Below are positions 33,635 to 41,404 of a DNA stretch of 64,000 bases, in pieces. A program made the position numbers and the translations under genes. Each line of letters starts with the position of its first letter. The stretch's first letter is position 1. A model generated the notes under the pieces. The model searched no databases. It was not told where the DNA came from and saw only the letters and a program-made list of their open reading frames with translations. The stretch is taken from assembly GCF_030209435.1 (NCBI RefSeq), contig NZ_JARVRX010000014.1:310001-374000 (forward strand), in the 5' to 3' direction. The stretch is from Mycolicibacterium sp. lyk4-40-TYG-92 (lineage in GTDB: Bacteria; Actinomycetota; Actinomycetes; Mycobacteriales; Mycobacteriaceae).

Positions 33635-34069
33635 ATGGCAGAGAACAATTTCGACCAGATCTTCCCGCTCGGAGAGCCGAACGATGCATACGCGCAGTAC
33701 TTCGTCGGGCAGAGCTATCTGGCTGCGCTGACCGGCGGCAGCGTGCCGGTGAGCAACGTGTCCTTCGAACCCGGCTGCCGCAACAATTGGCATATCCATC
33801 ACGGCACGAGCGGTGGCGGCGATCAGATTCTGTTGTGCACGGCGGGCTCCGGCTGGTACCAGGCCGAAGACCAGGAGCCTGTGAGTATGGAGCCGGGGTC
33901 GGTGATCCGGGTGCCGGCCGGTACCAAGCACTGGCACGGTGCGAAGGCTGACTCGTGGTTCTCCCACGTCGCATTCATCACCCCTGGCCAGGACGTCAGC
34001 AACGAATGGCTCGAGCCGGTGACCGACGAGGTGTACGGGCAACTGCCGAAGCATAACGCCGGGGGTTGA
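33635..34069 (+). CDS. Cupin domain protein
   Basis: 144 residues. The two cupin motifs are visible: FEPGCRNNWHIHHGTSGGGDQILLCTAGSGWYQAED and PGSVIRVPAGTKHWHGAKADSWFSHVAF, with metal-binding histidines in HIHH and HWHG. GAGGAAAACGC precedes the ATG at 33635, so the shorter start is chosen over an upstream one at 33593. Such small single cupins include carboxymuconolactone-type and reductase-associated enzymes of unknown role. It is flanked by two PPOX-type genes on the same strand. Confidence 0.88.
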   Translation: MAENNFDQIFPLGEPNDAYAQYFVGQSYLAALTGGSVPVSNVSFEPGCRNNWHIHHGTSGGGDQILLCTAGSGWYQAEDQEPVSMEPGSVIRVPAGTKHWHGAKADSWFSHVAFITPGQDVSNEWLEPVTDEVYGQLPKHNAGG

Positions 34070-34103
34070 TCTCAACCTTGGTTGAGGTTCTAGCGTGGAA
34101 TGC

Positions 34104-34529
34104 ATGTCCTTCAAACCACACGAAATCGAATACCTGAAGGCGGCAGACCTCGGGCGACTGGCCACGATCCAGCCCGACGGTACACCGCAGGTCAGCCCCG
34201 TGGGCTTCACCTACAACGAGGAACTGGGCACAATCGACATCTCGGGCTACAACATGGCCAAGAGCCAGAAGTTCCGCAACCTCGTCCAGCACGACAAGGT
34301 GGCCTTCGTCGTTGACGACATCGCCTCGCGCGACCCGTGGCGCGTACGTTGCCTGGAGATACGCGGCACCGCACAGCAGGCCGTGAGAGCGTCGGGACAA
34401 CATGGCCCCGCAGGCGATGCCCTCGATTCCGCGATCATCCGCATCACGCCCCGTCGCATCATCAGTTTCGGCATCGACGACACCGATACCGAACCCCACC
34501 TGCTCAAGTCGGACAGCCGCAACGTGTGA
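34104..34529 (+). CDS. PPOX class F420-dependent oxidoreductase-like protein (second copy)
   Basis: About 141 residues of the same split-barrel family, but not a close copy of the gene at 33054. It has EIEYLKAADLGRLATIQPDGTPQVSPVGFTYNEEL, then NMAKSQKFRNLVQHDKVAFVVDDI, and ITPRRIISFGIDD at the C-terminus. The ATG at 34104 gives the expected family N-terminus (MSFKPHEIEYLK). F420 use is an inference from the family. It is convergent with ssrA, with a shared terminator between them. Confidence 0.87.
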   Translation: MSFKPHEIEYLKAADLGRLATIQPDGTPQVSPVGFTYNEELGTIDISGYNMAKSQKFRNLVQHDKVAFVVDDIASRDPWRVRCLEIRGTAQQAVRASGQHGPAGDALDSAIIRITPRRIISFGIDDTDTEPHLLKSDSRNV

Positions 34530-34568
34530 GCCCGGCGTGGGACGGAACCCGGCGACCGGGTACAGGAA

Positions 34569-34598
34569 AAGGCCAGGGTGCATTTGCGCCCTGGCCTT
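34569..34598. terminator. Bidirectional terminator between the PPOX gene and ssrA
   Basis: AAGGCCAGGGTGC-ATTT-GCGCCCTGGCCTT forms a 13-bp stem with one wobble pair. T-rich stretches flank it on both strands (TTCCTTT on plus, TTTTCC on minus). It lies about 22 bases from the tmRNA 3' end. Confidence 0.9.
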
Positions 34599-34619
34599 CC
34601 TTTACTGCTTATTGAGTTG

Positions 34620-34988
34620 TGGAGCTGCCGGGAATTGAACCCGGGTCCTACGGCATTCCCTCAAGACTTCTCCGTGCGCAGTTCGCTATGCCTCTACTTG
34701 GATCTCCCGGTCACGCGAACAAGCCGAGATGACGATCCCAGTCGCTGTTTGATGTCCCCACAGGTTCCGCGACCGAACCCGTGGGTGGTTCCCTCTAGTC
34801 GATGCCAGGGTCCGGGCCGAGGGCGCTCCCGGTCTGACAGACACGCGGTCGCTACTTAGGCAGCGAGGGCGTAGTCGCGCTGATGAGAATCGGCGCTTAA
34901 TTGGTTACAACGACGCTTACGGTGGTCTCTTGCCTGCACCGGCACGCTTCCCTTGATTCGATGCGCGAAGTCGAAACCGTTCAGCCCC
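34620..34988 (-). ncRNA. ssrA: Transfer-messenger RNA (ssrA)
   Basis: A 369-base tmRNA on the minus strand. The 5' GGGGCTG pairs with CAGCTCC at the 3' end in a tRNA-Ala-like acceptor stem with the G3-U70 pair and an A discriminator. The T-arm is GGGTTCAATTCCC. The tag reading frame encodes ADSHQRDYALAA followed by a stop, near 34855-34895. CCA is not encoded. With SmpB (at 37729-38226) it rescues stalled ribosomes and tags the incomplete proteins for proteolysis. The tag sequence is that of mycobacteria. Confidence 0.98.
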
Positions 34989-35080
34989 TCGCACCCCCGC
35001 CGACTTTCGGCAGGACACTCCATCATACCGGTTGCTCCGACAAGCTCCACCAAATATCCAACCGCGGCCAAATGACCAGC

Positions 35081-35932
35081 TCAGATGACGTAAGCCAGGT
35101 TCTCCACGATGCGCTGCCCAACTTCGGCGTCGCCCTCGAACTCGATGCTCACAGGCCGCACCGCACCCAGCGGCCGTCCGCCGCACAGCCGCGTGAACTG
35201 CCAGCCGTCCATCCGGATCACGGTCGGCTCGGCACCGCCGAAGTCCGGCACGACCGCGGCACGGCCGTCGACCGCGACGCGGATGGTGCGCGCCATGGGA
35301 CCGGTCAGTTGGATTTCGACCCGCGCACCGTCGGGCGCTCCCCCGCGTTTGGCGACGACGAACCCCATCATCGTCTCGATCTCGTCGAGCGACAGCTGTG
35401 CTTCCGGCTTCTGCAACGCGGCGTCCGACGCCACGCGCGCCACGGATTCGCGGATGTCCTGCTCGTGCATCCACGAGTCGAACGTCCGGATCCGCATGAA
35501 GCGTCCGACGCTGTCCTGCCCGGCCGGCGTCATCGTCGGGGTGTTCCACTCCTCGTCCGACATCGCGGTCAGTGTCGCCCGCCGGTCGTCGGTGACGGCC
35601 CGGAACTTCTCCAACAGCTCGGCGCTCGAGAGCGCGGCCATCGACCGGTTCCAGCATTCGTTCATCACACCGATGGGGTTGTGGACGTGGTCGAGTTCGG
35701 AGACGTCCATGTCGGCCTCCGGCACCGGCTCGCCCTTGAGCATCAGCTCGGTGCCGATGATGTGCGCGACCACATCGCGGACATGCCAGCCGGGCAGCTC
35801 GGTCTGCGTGGTCAGCAGTTCGGCTTCGGAAATGGTGGACAACAACGTGTCCAGGTCGTCCCACACCCCGAACAGGGCGGGCAAGACGTCGGACTTCTCC
35901 AGAACGGTCACGGGTCGCGTTGAGCTGCTCAC
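35081..35932 (-). CDS. Mycothiol-dependent maleylpyruvate isomerase-fold protein
   Basis: 283 residues. The DinB-like metal-binding domain has TELPGWHVRDVVAHIIGTE near residue 50, NPIGVMNECWNRS, and FDSWMHEQDIRE near residue 160, supplying the two or three metal-binding histidines. The C-terminal ~110 residues are a beta-rich SCP2-like domain. The fold is shared with mycothiol-dependent isomerases and transferases. The reaction is not known. It is monocistronic and ends 92 bases before ssrA. Confidence 0.85.
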   Translation of the reverse strand: MSSSTRPVTVLEKSDVLPALFGVWDDLDTLLSTISEAELLTTQTELPGWHVRDVVAHIIGTELMLKGEPVPEADMDVSELDHVHNPIGVMNECWNRSMAALSSAELLEKFRAVTDDRRATLTAMSDEEWNTPTMTPAGQDSVGRFMRIRTFDSWMHEQDIRESVARVASDAALQKPEAQLSLDEIETMMGFVVAKRGGAPDGARVEIQLTGPMARTIRVAVDGRAAVVPDFGGAEPTVIRMDGWQFTRLCGGRPLGAVRPVSIEFEGDAEVGQRIVENLAYVI

Positions 35933-36013
35933 CGGCTGACCGTACGACGACAGACCCCCTCCGCACCGGGAAATCCGCGATGCGTCCCAATTCCGTCATG
36001 CGACGATGGCCCC

Positions 36014-36448
36014 ATGGGTGACGACCGGGCGGAGGCACAACGCCTACGGGACATCACGGTGATCCGCAGGGTGCGCGACCGCATCGACCGCGAGTACGCC
36101 AAGCCGTTGAATGTCGAGGAGCTGGCACGCGGCGCGCACATGTCAGCCGGCCACCTCAGCCGGGAGTTCCGGCGCATCTACGGGGAATCGCCCTACTCGT
36201 ACCTGATGACGCGACGCATCGAGCGGGCCATGACGCTGCTCCGCCGCGGCGATCTCAGCGTCACGGATGTCTGCTTCGCCGTTGGCTTTTCATCGCTGGG
36301 CACATTCAGCACCCGATTCGCCGAGCTGGTCGGCGTGGCGCCCAGCGTGTACCGCCGCGACCATTCGCAGGCGGCCGACGGCATTCCCGCCTGCCTGGCC
36401 CGTCAGGTCACCAGACCGATCAGGAATCAAGAAGCACCGCCGCACTGA
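36014..36448 (+). CDS. AraC family transcriptional regulator (DNA-binding domain only)
   Basis: 144 residues, so little more than the double helix-turn-helix. The first HTH is LNVEELARGAHMSAGHLSREFRRIYGESPYSYLM, and the second is SVTDVCFAVGFSSLGTFSTRFAELVGVAPSVYRR, the C-terminal AraC signature. There is no sensor domain, apart from a short tail of 25 residues. It stands 20 bases before the VOC protein gene, a common AraC-glyoxalase pairing, and probably controls it. Confidence 0.93.
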   Translation: MGDDRAEAQRLRDITVIRRVRDRIDREYAKPLNVEELARGAHMSAGHLSREFRRIYGESPYSYLMTRRIERAMTLLRRGDLSVTDVCFAVGFSSLGTFSTRFAELVGVAPSVYRRDHSQAADGIPACLARQVTRPIRNQEAPPH

Positions 36449-36468
36449 CCGCCACTACCGTGACGGGC

Positions 36469-36879
36469 ATGGACATCTCGATTCACTACGCATTCCTGCC
36501 CCACACCGACGCCGAGGCCGCGCTCAAGTTCTACCGCGACGACCTCGGCTTCGAGGTTCGCAAAGACGTTGGCTACCAAGACATGCGGTGGATCACCGTC
36601 GGCCCGCCCGGGCAGCCGGGCACGTCGATCGTGCTGCACCCGCCGGCCGCCGACCCCGGCATCACCGACGACGAGCGTCGCACCATCCTGGAGCTGCTCG
36701 CCAAGGGCTCCTACGGCGCTGCCGTCACGCTGGCCACCGATGATCTCGACAAGCTGTTCGCGCGCCTGGAAGCCGCCGGCGCCGATGTCCTGCAGGAACC
36801 CACCGACCAGGATTACGGCGTGCGCGACTGCGCATTTCGCGATCCGACGGGCAACCTGATCCGGATCAACCAGCTCTGA
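36469..36879 (+). CDS. VOC (glyoxalase/bleomycin resistance) family protein
   Basis: 136 residues. FLPHTDAEAALKFYRDDLGFEVRKDVGYQDMRWITVG is the first beta-alpha-beta unit, and AVTLATDDLDKLFARLEAAGADVLQEPTDQDYGVRDCAFRDPTGNLIRINQL is the second, with the typical DPTGN-x-I end. The metal-ligand pattern is partial, so glyoxalase activity is not assured. A GTG at 36460 is also in frame; the ATG at 36469 is preferred. It is probably co-transcribed with the AraC gene upstream. It is convergent (7-base gap) with the DMT transporter. Confidence 0.88.
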   Translation: MDISIHYAFLPHTDAEAALKFYRDDLGFEVRKDVGYQDMRWITVGPPGQPGTSIVLHPPAADPGITDDERRTILELLAKGSYGAAVTLATDDLDKLFARLEAAGADVLQEPTDQDYGVRDCAFRDPTGNLIRINQL

Positions 36880-36886
36880 TAAGCGG

Positions 36887-37732
36887 CTATCCTGCGGCGA
36901 TCATCGCGACCGAGCCCAACGCCAGCGCCATGCCGACGGCCTGCCAGGCCCGCACGCGCTCCTTGAGCACCACCATGGCCAGGGCGACGGTCGCCGCGGG
37001 ATAGAGCGAGATCAACACACTCGCCAACGACAGCATCGAGGCCTGCAGCGCCAGCAGCATCCCCACGTTCGCGATGACGTCGAGTGCCGCCGCAACGAGG
37101 GCCAGTTTCAGCGGAAGTCCGCGCGGCAGAGCGAAATTGCGGGTCGCCACCGCGGCGATCATCACCACGGCGGTGGCCGCGAAGCGGGCGAACACCAACG
37201 GCCAGAGCTTCGCGTCGTGCGGTACCTGATGGATCACCGCGAAGCTCAGCCCGAAGGTCAAGCCGGAGCCGACGGTCAGCCAGGCGACCTTGGCGGTGAA
37301 CCGGTGCGGCGTCTCGTCCTCATCAGTGGCCTGCGCACTCACCAGCGCGACCGCGACCAACGCCAGCGCGATCCCGGCGATCGCCACCGGACTGGGCCGC
37401 TCCCCCATTGCGACACCGACGCCGATCGGCCCCGCCGACACCAGGATCGCGGTCAGCGGAGAGACGACCGATATCGGTCCGGCGCCCAGTGCCGCATAGA
37501 ACCACCAGATGCCGAACGCCTGCAGGACGCCGCACAAGATGCCCCACATGACCGCGGTCGACGAAACCTGGCCGCCGACAACGCACGCCATCACCGTCAG
37601 CAGCACGCCGGCGATCGGGTACGACACCAGCACCACCCGCAGTGCGGCGACGCGCCGTGCCGCGATGCCGCCGACGAAATCGCTGATGCCATAGCCCAGC
37701 GCGGACAGCAGCGCCAGCAGAACCCCGGTCAG
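36887..37732 (-). CDS. EamA/DMT family transporter, probably starting at a CTG codon
   Basis: About 281 residues with ten membrane spans. The spans begin with LTGVLLALLSALGYGISDFVGG and the second half with TVGSGLTFGLSFAVIH. The frame has no ATG, GTG or TTG before 37636, yet it is open back to 37732, and span 1 is coded in that stretch. CTG at 37730-37732 overlaps the smpB stop (CTGA), in the place where an ATGA overlap would be expected, and AAGGGCAAG lies before it. This makes a ten-span protein of normal family length. A shorter start at the GTG at 37636 would lose span 1. Function: export of a small metabolite, unknown. Confidence 0.8.
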   Translation of the reverse strand: MTGVLLALLSALGYGISDFVGGIAARRVAALRVVLVSYPIAGVLLTVMACVVGGQVSSTAVMWGILCGVLQAFGIWWFYAALGAGPISVVSPLTAILVSAGPIGVGVAMGERPSPVAIAGIALALVAVALVSAQATDEDETPHRFTAKVAWLTVGSGLTFGLSFAVIHQVPHDAKLWPLVFARFAATAVVMIAAVATRNFALPRGLPLKLALVAAALDVIANVGMLLALQASMLSLASVLISLYPAATVALAMVVLKERVRAWQAVGMALALGSVAMIAAG

Positions 37733-38226
37733 ATCTTGCCCTTGAAACGTCGGCCCATCTCGCGGGTGATCTCCCGCTGCGCGTCGCGCTTGGCGATGTC
37801 CTGGCGCTTGTCGTGCGCTTCTTTACCGCGGGCCAGCGCCAATTCGACCTTGACCCGGCCGTCGGAGAAGTACAGCTTCAGCGGCACCAGCGTGAAGTTG
37901 CCGTCGCGCAGCTTGCCGACCAGCATGTCGATCTGCTTGCGGTGCAACAACAGTTTTCGGTTGCGTCGCGGCGCATGGTTGGTCCAGGTGCCGTGGTGGT
38001 ACTCGGCGATGTGCAGGTTGCGCAGCCACACCTCGCCGTCGTCGACGGTGGCGAACGCGTCGGCCAGGGATGCCAGGCCCTCGCGCAGGCTCTTCACCTC
38101 GGTACCGACCAGCGCGATACCCGCCTCGTAGGTATCGATGATCGAATAGTTATGCCGCGCTTTGCGGTTGGTCGCGACGACGGAATTGTTGCCCGTCTTG
38201 TCCTTGTCGTCCTTCTTCTTCGCCAT
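37729..38226 (-). CDS. smpB: SsrA-binding protein SmpB
   Basis: 165 residues. The OB-fold core has NRKARHNYSIIDTYEAGIALVGTEVKSLREG, EVWLRNLHIAEYHHG and HRKQIDMLVGKLRDGNFTLVPLKLYF, all invariant SmpB blocks, and a basic C-terminal tail (GKEAHDKRQDIAKRDAQREI) that enters the ribosome. It binds tmRNA and brings it to stalled ribosomes. Start at the ATG at 38226 (MAKKKDDKDK), two bases after the ftsX stop, so it is the last gene of the ftsE-ftsX-smpB unit. Together with ssrA 3 kb away it forms the complete trans-translation system. Confidence 0.97.
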   Translation of the reverse strand: MAKKKDDKDKTGNNSVVATNRKARHNYSIIDTYEAGIALVGTEVKSLREGLASLADAFATVDDGEVWLRNLHIAEYHHGTWTNHAPRRNRKLLLHRKQIDMLVGKLRDGNFTLVPLKLYFSDGRVKVELALARGKEAHDKRQDIAKRDAQREITREMGRRFKGKI

Positions 38227-38228
38227 CA

Positions 38229-39125
38229 CTACCGCCGGATGTACGCGCGCAGCGTGACGTAAGCGGTGATGCCTGCCATACCGAGGCCCAACAACAACAT
38301 CAACGGCGCGCAATAGACGAGGACGTCGGCGTAGTCGACCTTGGCGATCAAACCGGCTTGATAGAACTGGTTGAGCACATCCTCGAGGAACATCGCACGG
38401 ACGATGATCAACCCGACGATGGCGAGGACCACACCGACCAACGCGGCCAGCAACGCTTCGATGAAGAACGGCAATTGGGTATACCAGCGCGTGGCGCCGA
38501 CCAGCCTCATGATGCTGATCTCCGTACTGCGGGTACGGGCCGCGATCAACACGGTGTTGGCGATCAGCAGGGTGGCGGCGATCGCCTGCACAAGCGCCAC
38601 CGCAAAGGCAGTGGCGCTGATGCCGTCGAGAATCCCGAACAGCCGGTCGACCAGTTCTTTCTGGTCGGTCACCTGGCGCACGCCGGGGCGTCCGCGCAGC
38701 GCGTCCTCGAATCCCTTGTGCTGCTCGGGATTATCGAGCTTGACGACGAACGACGCCGGGAACGCCTTCTTGCTCGCGTAATCCTTGAACGCCGGGATGC
38801 GGCGGACCGCGTCGTCGTACGCCTGGTCCCGGTTCATGTACCGCACCGACTTGACGTCCTTGCGGTCGTCGATCAGCTTGCGCAGCGACTTGCACGGGTC
38901 GGCGTCGCAGTTGGGGTCGTTGGACGAGACGTCGTCGGTCAGGAAGACCTGGCTCTCCACGCGATCCAGGTAGATCTGCTTGGACTGGTCGGCCAGGCGG
39001 ACGATCAGCAGACCACCGCCGAACAGGCCGATGGAGATCGCGGTCGTCAGGATCATGGCGACCGTCATGGTGACGTTGCGACGAAATCCAGTCAGGACTT
39101 CATTGACGAGAAAGCCGAAGCGCAC
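38229..39125 (-). CDS. ftsX: Cell division protein FtsX
   Basis: 298 residues, the FtsX (ABC permease) layout. A short cytoplasmic start leads to span 1 (VTMTVAMILTTAISIGLFGGG), then a large extracellular domain (about residues 45-165) with a probable disulfide (DPNCDADPC), then three spans near the C-terminus. It forms the membrane part of the FtsEX complex, which activates the peptidoglycan hydrolase RipC in mycobacteria. The GTG start comes directly after the ftsE stop without any gap, so the two are translationally coupled. Confidence 0.97.
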   Translation of the reverse strand: MRFGFLVNEVLTGFRRNVTMTVAMILTTAISIGLFGGGLLIVRLADQSKQIYLDRVESQVFLTDDVSSNDPNCDADPCKSLRKLIDDRKDVKSVRYMNRDQAYDDAVRRIPAFKDYASKKAFPASFVVKLDNPEQHKGFEDALRGRPGVRQVTDQKELVDRLFGILDGISATAFAVALVQAIAATLLIANTVLIAARTRSTEISIMRLVGATRWYTQLPFFIEALLAALVGVVLAIVGLIIVRAMFLEDVLNQFYQAGLIAKVDYADVLVYCAPLMLLLGLGMAGITAYVTLRAYIRR

Positions 39126-39815
39126 TTAGCGATCCATTCCGTAGACGCCGCTCTGCTCATCACGGATGAGGCGGCCGAGTTCGAGTTCGATGACGCGCTG
39201 ACGCATCGAGTCGACGATGTGATGGTCGTGGGTGGCCATCACGACCGTCGTACCGGTGCGGTTGATCCGCTCCAGCAGGTCCATGATGTCGTTGCTCGTC
39301 TCGGGGTCCAAGTTGCCGGTGGGTTCGTCGGCCAGGAGCACCAGCGGCCGGTTGACGAAGGCCCGGGCGATCGCGACCCGCTGCTGTTCGCCACCGGACA
39401 ACTCGCCGGGCAGCCGGTTGGCCTTGCCCGACAGGCCCACCATCTCCAGCACATCGGGCACGATGCGGTTGATGGTGTCCGGGCGCTTGCCGATCACCTC
39501 GAGCGCGAAGGCCACGTTCTCGAACACCGTCTTCTGCTGCAGCAGCCGGAAATCCTGGAACACGCAGCCGAGCACCTGGCGCAGGCTCGGGATGTGCCGG
39601 CTGGGCAGCTTGTTGACGTGGAACTTGGAGACGCGGATGTCACCCGAGGTCGGCACCTCGGCACCGAGCAGCAGACGCATGAACGTCGACTTCCCGGAAC
39701 CGGACGGGCCGATGAGAAAGACGAACTCACCCTTGTCGATCTTGAGCGACACGTTGTCCAGGGCTGGGCGTGCCGAAGACTTGTAGTTCTTGCTCACGTG
39801 GTCGAGGGTGATCAT
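39126..39815 (-). CDS. ftsE: Cell division ATP-binding protein FtsE
   Basis: 229 residues, an ABC ATPase. Walker A is GPSGSGKST near residue 36, the Q-loop lies at VFQDFRLL, the signature is LSGGEQQR, Walker B is PLVLLADEPT, and the switch histidine is in MATHDHHIV. The start is the ATG at 39815, which gives the family N-terminus MITLDHVSKNYKS; a GTG three bases upstream is also in frame. It drives FtsX-dependent control of cell-wall hydrolysis at the septum. Confidence 0.97.
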   Translation of the reverse strand: MITLDHVSKNYKSSARPALDNVSLKIDKGEFVFLIGPSGSGKSTFMRLLLGAEVPTSGDIRVSKFHVNKLPSRHIPSLRQVLGCVFQDFRLLQQKTVFENVAFALEVIGKRPDTINRIVPDVLEMVGLSGKANRLPGELSGGEQQRVAIARAFVNRPLVLLADEPTGNLDPETSNDIMDLLERINRTGTTVVMATHDHHIVDSMRQRVIELELGRLIRDEQSGVYGMDR

Positions 39816-39869
39816 CACGGCACGCCAGTGTAGTCGGACGCCGAGGTGTGACGGCTGAGGCTGTTGCTG

Positions 39870-40409
39870 CTAGCTCGGCGCGGGCGCCGCACCGGGCGAA
39901 ATGATGGTGGTCGTGACCGGGCCGTCGGGCGGCGCCGCGGCCGGGAGCGGGCCGGGCGGCGGTGAGGGCGCGGGAGCCGGAGGCGGCGCCAGGCCGGGCA
40001 GCACCGGCAGCGTGATCGGCGGCAGGCCTGGCGCCGGGGTGATGACCGTCGTGGTGGGCGGCGCCGTCGTGCTGGACGTGGTCGACGTCGTGGTGGTCGT
40101 TGTGGTCGTGTCGGTCGTCTCGGTGGTCTCGGTGGTCTCCGTCGGCGTCGGCCGGTACGTCGACTTCGGGCGGGTGTTCACGTCGGTACGCGGCACCCAG
40201 GTGTAGTCGGGGTTGGGCACGAAGCCCGGTGGTACCACCGCGGGAGTCGGTGGCGGCGGCGGTGGCGGCGGTGCATAGGTCTGGTGCAGCCAGTACGCCA
40301 CGAAGAAGGCCACGATCAGGCCGACTGTCGACGTCCGGACCCGCCCCAGGATGTACGCGGGCCAGGCACGGTCCGCACGTTTGACCGCGATCCGGGAAAG
40401 AGCGTTCAT
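39870..40409 (-). CDS. Proline/threonine-rich membrane-anchored protein (Rv3103c-like)
   Basis: 179 residues. A single span (VGLIVAFFVAYWLHQTY) near residues 28-45 is followed by an extracytoplasmic region made of low-complexity runs: eight prolines, then TET/TTT repeats, then PAPGLPP-type repeats. The position between mscS and ftsE matches the proline-rich Rv3103c. Function unknown; an extended spacer or wall-contact role is plausible. The start overlaps the mscS stop by four bases. Confidence 0.85.
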   Translation of the reverse strand: MNALSRIAVKRADRAWPAYILGRVRTSTVGLIVAFFVAYWLHQTYAPPPPPPPPTPAVVPPGFVPNPDYTWVPRTDVNTRPKSTYRPTPTETTETTETTDTTTTTTTTSTTSSTTAPPTTTVITPAPGLPPITLPVLPGLAPPPAPAPSPPPGPLPAAAPPDGPVTTTIISPGAAPAPS

Positions 40410-41404
40410 CGTGGCCCGTCCCCCGGCCCCTGAGTCTTGTCCTCCGCGCCGCCGACCGTGGCGGGATGCACCATGGCCTCCACTTCGGGCTCGTGGTCGG
40501 CAGGGCTCTCGATACCGGCCCGGCCGAAGGCGGAAACGACCATCACGCGCAGCCGGCGGCCGACCTCGAACTGCTTACCCGGTAGCGTCCGCGCCACCAT
40601 CCGCAGGTTCACGGTGTCCAGTTCGATGCTCTCCACACCCATCAGCTGCGGCTTGTCCAGGAGCAGCGCCCGCAATTGGAAATCCTCCATCGCGCGTTCA
40701 CACACCCGGTTCAGGACGTCGTTGACCTTGCCCAGATCGGCCGTCGTGGGCACCGGGATGTCGACGACCGCACGGGCCCAGTCCTTCGACAGGTTGACGG
40801 TCTTGGCGATCTGCCCGTTCGGGATGGTGTAGACCTCGCCGTCGCTCGAGCGCAGCTTGGTGACGCGCAGCGTGACGTCTTCGACGGTGCCCTCGGCCGG
40901 AATGGTGATGCCGCTGACGGTCAGTGCGACGAGGTCACCGAAGCCGTATTGCTTCTCGGTGATGATGAAGAACCCGGCCAGCAGGTCCTGCACGATGCGC
41001 TGCGCACCGAAACCCAGCGCGGCGCCCAGTACCGCGGCGGGAGCGACCAGCGAGCCGATCGGTATGCCGAGGATTTCGGTGATGTCGACGAGCACCACCA
41101 CCGATACCAGCGCGATGGTCACCCACGAGATCACCGAGGCGACGGCCTGCCGGTGCTTGGTCGTCTCCGAGCGGACCAGCGCGTCACTCTCCTGGAACCG
41201 CTCGTCGATGCGGGCGGTGATCCGGTGCGTGAGCCAGCCGACGAACCGCGAGATCAGCATCGCCGCGATGACGAGCATGACGATCCGCAATCCGCGGGTG
41301 ATGATCCACTCGCCGATGGAGCCTCGCCAGAAGTTGTGCCATTGCCCGGCCCACCAGCCGAATGACTCCGGTTGGCTAGCGGCAATCAGAGAGAAATTAG
41401 TCAT
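40406..41404 (-). CDS. MscS family mechanosensitive channel
   Basis: 332 residues. The N-terminal part has a span (IITRGLRIVMLVIAAMLISRFVG), then two further spans, and the pore-lining helix with APAAVLGAALGFGAQRIVQDLLAGFFIITE, the hallmark of MscS. GDLVALTVSGITIPAEGTVEDVTLRVTKLRSSDGEVYTIPNGQI is the beta domain. It should protect the cell from hypo-osmotic shock. The start lies eight bases inside the end of prfB, so it is co-transcribed with it. The same order occurs in M. tuberculosis (Rv3104c). Confidence 0.93.
   Translation of the reverse strand: MTNFSLIAASQPESFGWWAGQWHNFWRGSIGEWIITRGLRIVMLVIAAMLISRFVGWLTHRITARIDERFQESDALVRSETTKHRQAVASVISWVTIALVSVVVLVDITEILGIPIGSLVAPAAVLGAALGFGAQRIVQDLLAGFFIITEKQYGFGDLVALTVSGITIPAEGTVEDVTLRVTKLRSSDGEVYTIPNGQIAKTVNLSKDWARAVVDIPVPTTADLGKVNDVLNRVCERAMEDFQLRALLLDKPQLMGVESIELDTVNLRMVARTLPGKQFEVGRRLRVMVVSAFGRAGIESPADHEPEVEAMVHPATVGGAEDKTQGPGDGPR

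Noticed and set aside
34856..35071. Minus-strand frame ending in ADSHQRDYALAA
   Set aside because: The end is the tmRNA tag frame. The upstream part is structural tmRNA sequence and flank, so it is not a separate gene.
38358..39833. Plus-strand frame of 491 codons opposite ftsX and ftsE
   Set aside because: Antisense shadow of two conserved division genes.
39980..40270. Tandem Thr and Pro codon runs as a possible microsatellite or CRISPR-like repeat
   Set aside because: They are codon repeats within the proline-rich membrane protein. There are no regular spacers, and no cas gene is near.
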